Assembly (NCBI GenBank): GCA_035048815.1
Contig: JAUCBN010000016.1
Coordinates: forward strand, 4,208,501 to 4,272,500
DNA from: Abelmoschus esculentus
Lineage: Eukaryota; Streptophyta; Magnoliopsida; Malvales; Malvaceae
DNA: 64,000 nt
Reading direction: 5' to 3'
This document shows, in pieces, positions 60,367 through 64,000 of the stretch; position 1 is the stretch's first letter, and each line of letters opens with the position of its first letter. A program made the position numbers and the translations under genes. The notes below the pieces were generated by a model, which was not told where the DNA came from, did not search any database, and saw only the letters and a program-made list of their open reading frames with translations.

Positions 60367-60915
60367 ATGGCTACCAAGCAGCCAAACACAGGCCTCTTTG
60401 TAGGACTGAATAAGGGCCACGTTGTAACCAAGAAGGAGTTGGCTCCACGTCCATCTAACAGGAAAGGAGTAAGTGTATTCTATGCCTAATTAAGTATTTT
60501 TCGTAGGGTAATAGTCTTTTGTTGAAAGAGAGGGGAAAATGGGAAAAAGATGCACTTTGAAAGGTCTTGTTGATATTTTTCAGAAAACTAGCAAGAGAGT
60601 CCATTTTGTGAGGAACTTGATCAGAGAAGTTGCTGGTTTTGCACCATACGAGAAGAGGATCACTGAGCTTTTGAAAGTTGGTAAGGACAAGCGAGCTCTC
60701 AAGGTAGCTAAAAGAAAGTTGGGAACTCACAAAAGAGCAAAGAAGAAGCGTGAGGAGATGTCGAGTGTTCTCCGCAAGATGAGGTAATATCTTGTATCCG
60801 AGGATGGACAATTCTTATATCGTCTTATGTAATGGTATTAATAAATCTTTTTCCTGGTGTAACGAACTAACGTCCTTGCAGGGCTCATCCCGGCGGTGGA
60901 GAAAAGAAGAAGTGA
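60367..60915 (+). CDS. RPL36: 60S ribosomal protein L36 (eL36)
   Basis: Three coding exons, 60367-60468, 60584-60783 and 60882-60915, joining to 111 aa: MATKQPNTGLFVGLNKGH at the start, the conserved RVHFVRNLIREVAGFAPYEKR block, and a basic C-terminus ending GGGEKKK. Full family length (about 110 aa), no damage. It is a structural protein of the cytosolic large ribosomal subunit. The promoter has a telo-box and a site II motif. It stands intact between two decayed genes. Confidence 0.97.
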
Positions 60916-61218
60916 AGCTTACGTAGTTGATTTGTGACAAAACTTGAATGTGTTATTTTGGAGCTGTTGGATAAGTTTGTTTAGCACAAGGTTTAATATT
61001 TTGTTTTGAGACTGAAATCCATGAGCTGAACCTTGTTTTTACTTCAAATTCGAATTATGAAGCAGTGTATGAAGTGTTCTTGTTTAAAATGAGTTGTTCA
61101 TATGAGAGTAGAACTACATCAACCAAATTAGATGAGACATGCTTATTAACTACAATTTTTTTTTATTCCTATGCCCACGAAAGGTGAAACATAAACCAGG
61201 GCAACGGGGGTTATCCGG

Positions 61219-63919
61219 CTATGTTCTGAACCTATGAGTGAGTTTCTCGATACCTTCTCGACAATCTCCAGCAACCCGTTTTGCACCTTTAAGGGCCGAG
61301 CTAAATCCTGCTGCGCTTTGCTGCAATTCTTGTACAGATTCCCTTGCAGTCGACACAGTGATGGAAAGATCTGCAATGGAGATAACTGTAACCAAACTAA
61401 AGAGGACAAAACTTATATTTCGAATTCAATGTGAATGATAATAACCTTTCAGGAGAGAAGTAAAATGGACCTAGATCATCATTAAGCAGATCTTTATTTG
61501 ACAGCTTGCTTGAGATAAGTCCTGCCTCTGCTAAGCCTGAATATCCAACTCCATTAGCAACAATAATTAGAACAAAAAGAAAGTTATTCTACAAATATTT
61601 TGGCCAATAATAAAAAATCCTATCTCACCTTGAATGGATGAAAAATCAAGATCTTCAGGTGTGATAGCATCAAATGCAAGTTCAGTAACATTCTCAATAT
61701 ACATTGCAGGATACACTTTTGAGATTATATTCCTGCAAGCAACAACAAGGCATTGCAAGTTGTTTTTCCCTATTTTGATATTGGTAATTAGATACTAATT
61801 TCCCAATGCGCGTATAAAGCAATACATATGAGTAATAAGAAAGGGACCTATACCTTGACAGAACACAAGATGCAGACACTAACCACCGAGCTTACTCACG
61901 GCGTATACATAGATCGCTAGGTTGAGCATCAGCCTCAATAACCTGAAAAAGATTCAGATATTTGATCAATAGGTTGCAACTTGAAAGTCCTCATCTTATC
62001 TGCCGGGTTTACACCGTAATTGTTCCACCATATCAGCGAGAACGAGATACCTTCAAAGCTTGAAGGGCTGCAAATGCCTGACCCTGACCCTGATGAACAA
62101 CTGCAGGAACCAGAACCTTTCCTGTATGCACCTGTAGAGCTGCAGAAACTACAGATGGAGCAGGTATGCCAACAGGAGAGAAGGAATTCCTAGGAATATG
62201 GAGATGCAAAAACTGGTATGCTATCACTTATCTCTTTATAATCATTTTTGGGGTGAGCAGGGGCTGAAACAGAGGTTTTTTCAGATGGCTCATTCTCATT
62301 TAAGTTGTTCATTTCTAAAGATGAATTATTCATTCCAGCAGAAAACTGCAACATTTTTCTATTCTCAAGGTTTTCTTCAGTTGGAGGTGATTCTACTGTT
62401 TTCAGATTGTCTATGGATACAGACTGGGTTTCTAAAATTGGTTCTAAATCTGACTAACTGAGAAGTTCAAAATCACAGGCTCATTGGATAAACTAGAACT
62501 AGAAGAGGAATCCACCGAGATATTGCAATTCCCTTTTCCTTCTGACCTAAGCTTTCCCTCGTTGATATCATTGTCTAGGTTTATTCGGTCAGATAAGTTA
62601 GAAGTTGCCTCAGGTGAACCAATATCAAGATTGCTATCTGATTCTCTAAGGCTTGGTGCAACAAAAGAGCCACCAACAACTTCAGATTCAGGGAATTTAG
62701 GTGATATTGGAGTTTTGTTCATTCCAATTGGCATTCCATCCAAAGCTGAAACATTTTCCAAGCCTTCTTGAATTGGAGCAGTGTTAGCGGCATCGCTGCC
62801 ATTAGATATGTCTACTAACTGGGACTCATTATCATTTTCAAGTTTATTATCAGTGAAATTGCCATTAAATTCTGAAGATGGAAAAAGATCATTATCTATA
62901 CCTTTCTCGCTTTCGTTCTTTTCAACCTTATCACTCTCAGTATCAGAGGCCAACAGAACTTCTTGTTGAGCTATTAACGATCCCAACTGCACTTTTGGCC
63001 CTGCAGTCAAAAAATTACAATAATACAAATTTTCATCGCAATTCACAACCGTTTGTATCAGTTCCATCTAAATTGTCTAAAGTAATAGCATATAAACTGA
63101 TACAAGACCATGATAAAATAGAATGTAGAGCAGCCAAAAGAGACCACTTACTGGGAGTGTTCTGATTACCAAGGGCCATTGCCGCAAAGGAAAGTCCTGC
63201 AACTAGAACAAGTCCAGCTAATCCAGCACCTATAATTCCTGAAAGCAAACAACTTACGAATTGTTATTAGTCCATGATTAGAACACCCCAAGACATTTGC
63301 ACATGCATTCTTTGACCACCCAGAAAATACAAGAGATTATAGAACTGTCAAATTCTATTGTCATTATCATCTTTGCGTATCTGCTTCATTTCTATGGAAC
63401 AACATCAGGAAAAAAAACATAATTCTAGCACTTAATGAGCAAATTATAGGGGAAGGGGATGAATATACTAATAATGCTAACAAAAAGGGGTGAAACAAGT
63501 GCAACGCACCATAATTTGACAATTTAAAACCAGATTCAAATTGCATGCATAATTTTCATCCCTTTTCCCTCTGAAATAAAAAAAAAATGAGATTTTTTTA
63601 CTACTAACTCTTGAAAACCAAAGAGTACAACATTCAATCAAGAAAAAGTAGCAAGGACAGCTCTGCGTGCAAAGTATGATAAATTTATACCTCCAAACCC
63701 TTCGTTCCTTTTAAAGTCAATGGGATCTTCAACATGCTCATCATCAGACCATCCGGAAAAGGTATCCGCCGTAGTCCCAGCTGCCACAATCCGCGAAGCA
63801 CCATTGCGACGCCATCTCATCCCCTCACTCCTGCTTCGTGCAACAGAGAGGAAGCGAGGACGATGATGACAACCAAACTTCCTCGTTGGCGCCCCATCGA
63901 GAACCGCGCGCGATTCCAT
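61219..63919 (-). pseudogene. Decayed plastid S-layer-homology (SLH) domain protein gene
   Basis: Exon-like blocks with good splice borders at 63919-63691, 63238-63152, 63000-62051, 61942-61854, 61732-61629, 61536 to about 61460, and a last one ending at 61219. They read a plastid-targeting-like N-terminus (MESRAVLDGAPTRK), one transmembrane segment (GAGLAGLVLVAGLSFAAMAL), an acidic Ser-rich middle (QQEVLLASD) and SLH-like parts (VIEADAQPSDLC, SKVYPAMYIENVTELAF, LAEAGLISSKLSNKDLL). The tail is GAKRVAGDCREGIEKLTH. It resembles Arabidopsis At5g23890/At5g52410 from memory. Damage: frameshift near 62445, a second near 62195, TAA for Tyr in exon 4 (RRE-stop-ARWLV), and loss of the central coiled-coil region between the SLH part and the tail. 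Confidence 0.78.
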
Positions 63920-64000
63920 GGCATTCCTGCAACGCAGAGCCAAACGGAGCTGGGGAGAGCTCGGCGACCACGTGACAGTCGTAGAAGCCAGTCCCAGAAA

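Overview
This is plant nuclear DNA, most likely from a dicot of the cotton/cacao family (Malvaceae). The evidence is GT-AG introns, AT-rich intergenic DNA, plant-only gene families (CBF/DREB1, HD-ZIP IV, CCCH-WD40, LysM, ACBP-kelch) and plant LTR-retrotransposon lineages. The family-level placement is inference; no bacterial or organellar genes were seen.

Layout. 0-2 kb: a small LysM membrane-anchored protein (minus) and AT-rich DNA. 2.18-11.28 kb: a structurally complete Ty3/gypsy chromovirus (Tekay/Del-like, minus) with 2.16-kb LTRs and an ACACT target-site duplication, but with stops and a frameshift in its coding region. 14.2-17.8 kb: a nine-exon CCCH/WD40 gene (minus, 432 aa). 18.8-19.5 kb: a CBF/DREB1 transcription factor (minus, 231 aa). 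22.7-40.1 kb: a roughly 2.85-kb tandem duplication holding LINE endonuclease debris and inverted-repeat elements. Its left copy is split by an 11.7-kb Ty1/copia (SIRE-like) element with TATAT duplications, and that element is itself split by a 2.1-kb solo LTR with CTCTT duplications. 41.5-44.1 kb: an HD-ZIP IV gene (plus, 682 aa) with a shortened START domain. 44.8-45.0 kb: a gene relic. 45.3-47.3 kb: a divergent SF1/branchpoint-binding protein (minus). 49.7-53.0 kb: a class-3 lipase of the calmodulin-binding type (minus, five coding exons, one GC-AG intron). 54.2-55.8 kb: a 187-bp minisatellite. 56.9-58.4 kb: a decayed ACBP4/5-like gene. 58.7-59.4 kb: a foldback element. 59.8-60.9 kb: an intact RPL36 gene. 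61.2-63.9 kb: a decayed plastid S-layer-homology gene.

The genes do not form a pathway; this is ordinary interspersed gene space. Repeat history is readable from nesting: the tandem duplication came first (copies about 7-8% apart over the part compared by eye), then the copia element (LTRs about 5-6% apart), then the solo LTR inside it. The gypsy element is much younger (LTRs about 1.3% apart). The least expected signal is a dense array of TCGATA-type palindromic words in the LTRs of both the gypsy and the copia element, including a 49-bp block with identical internal spacing. All coordinates and differences were worked out by reading; no alignment or database search was run.
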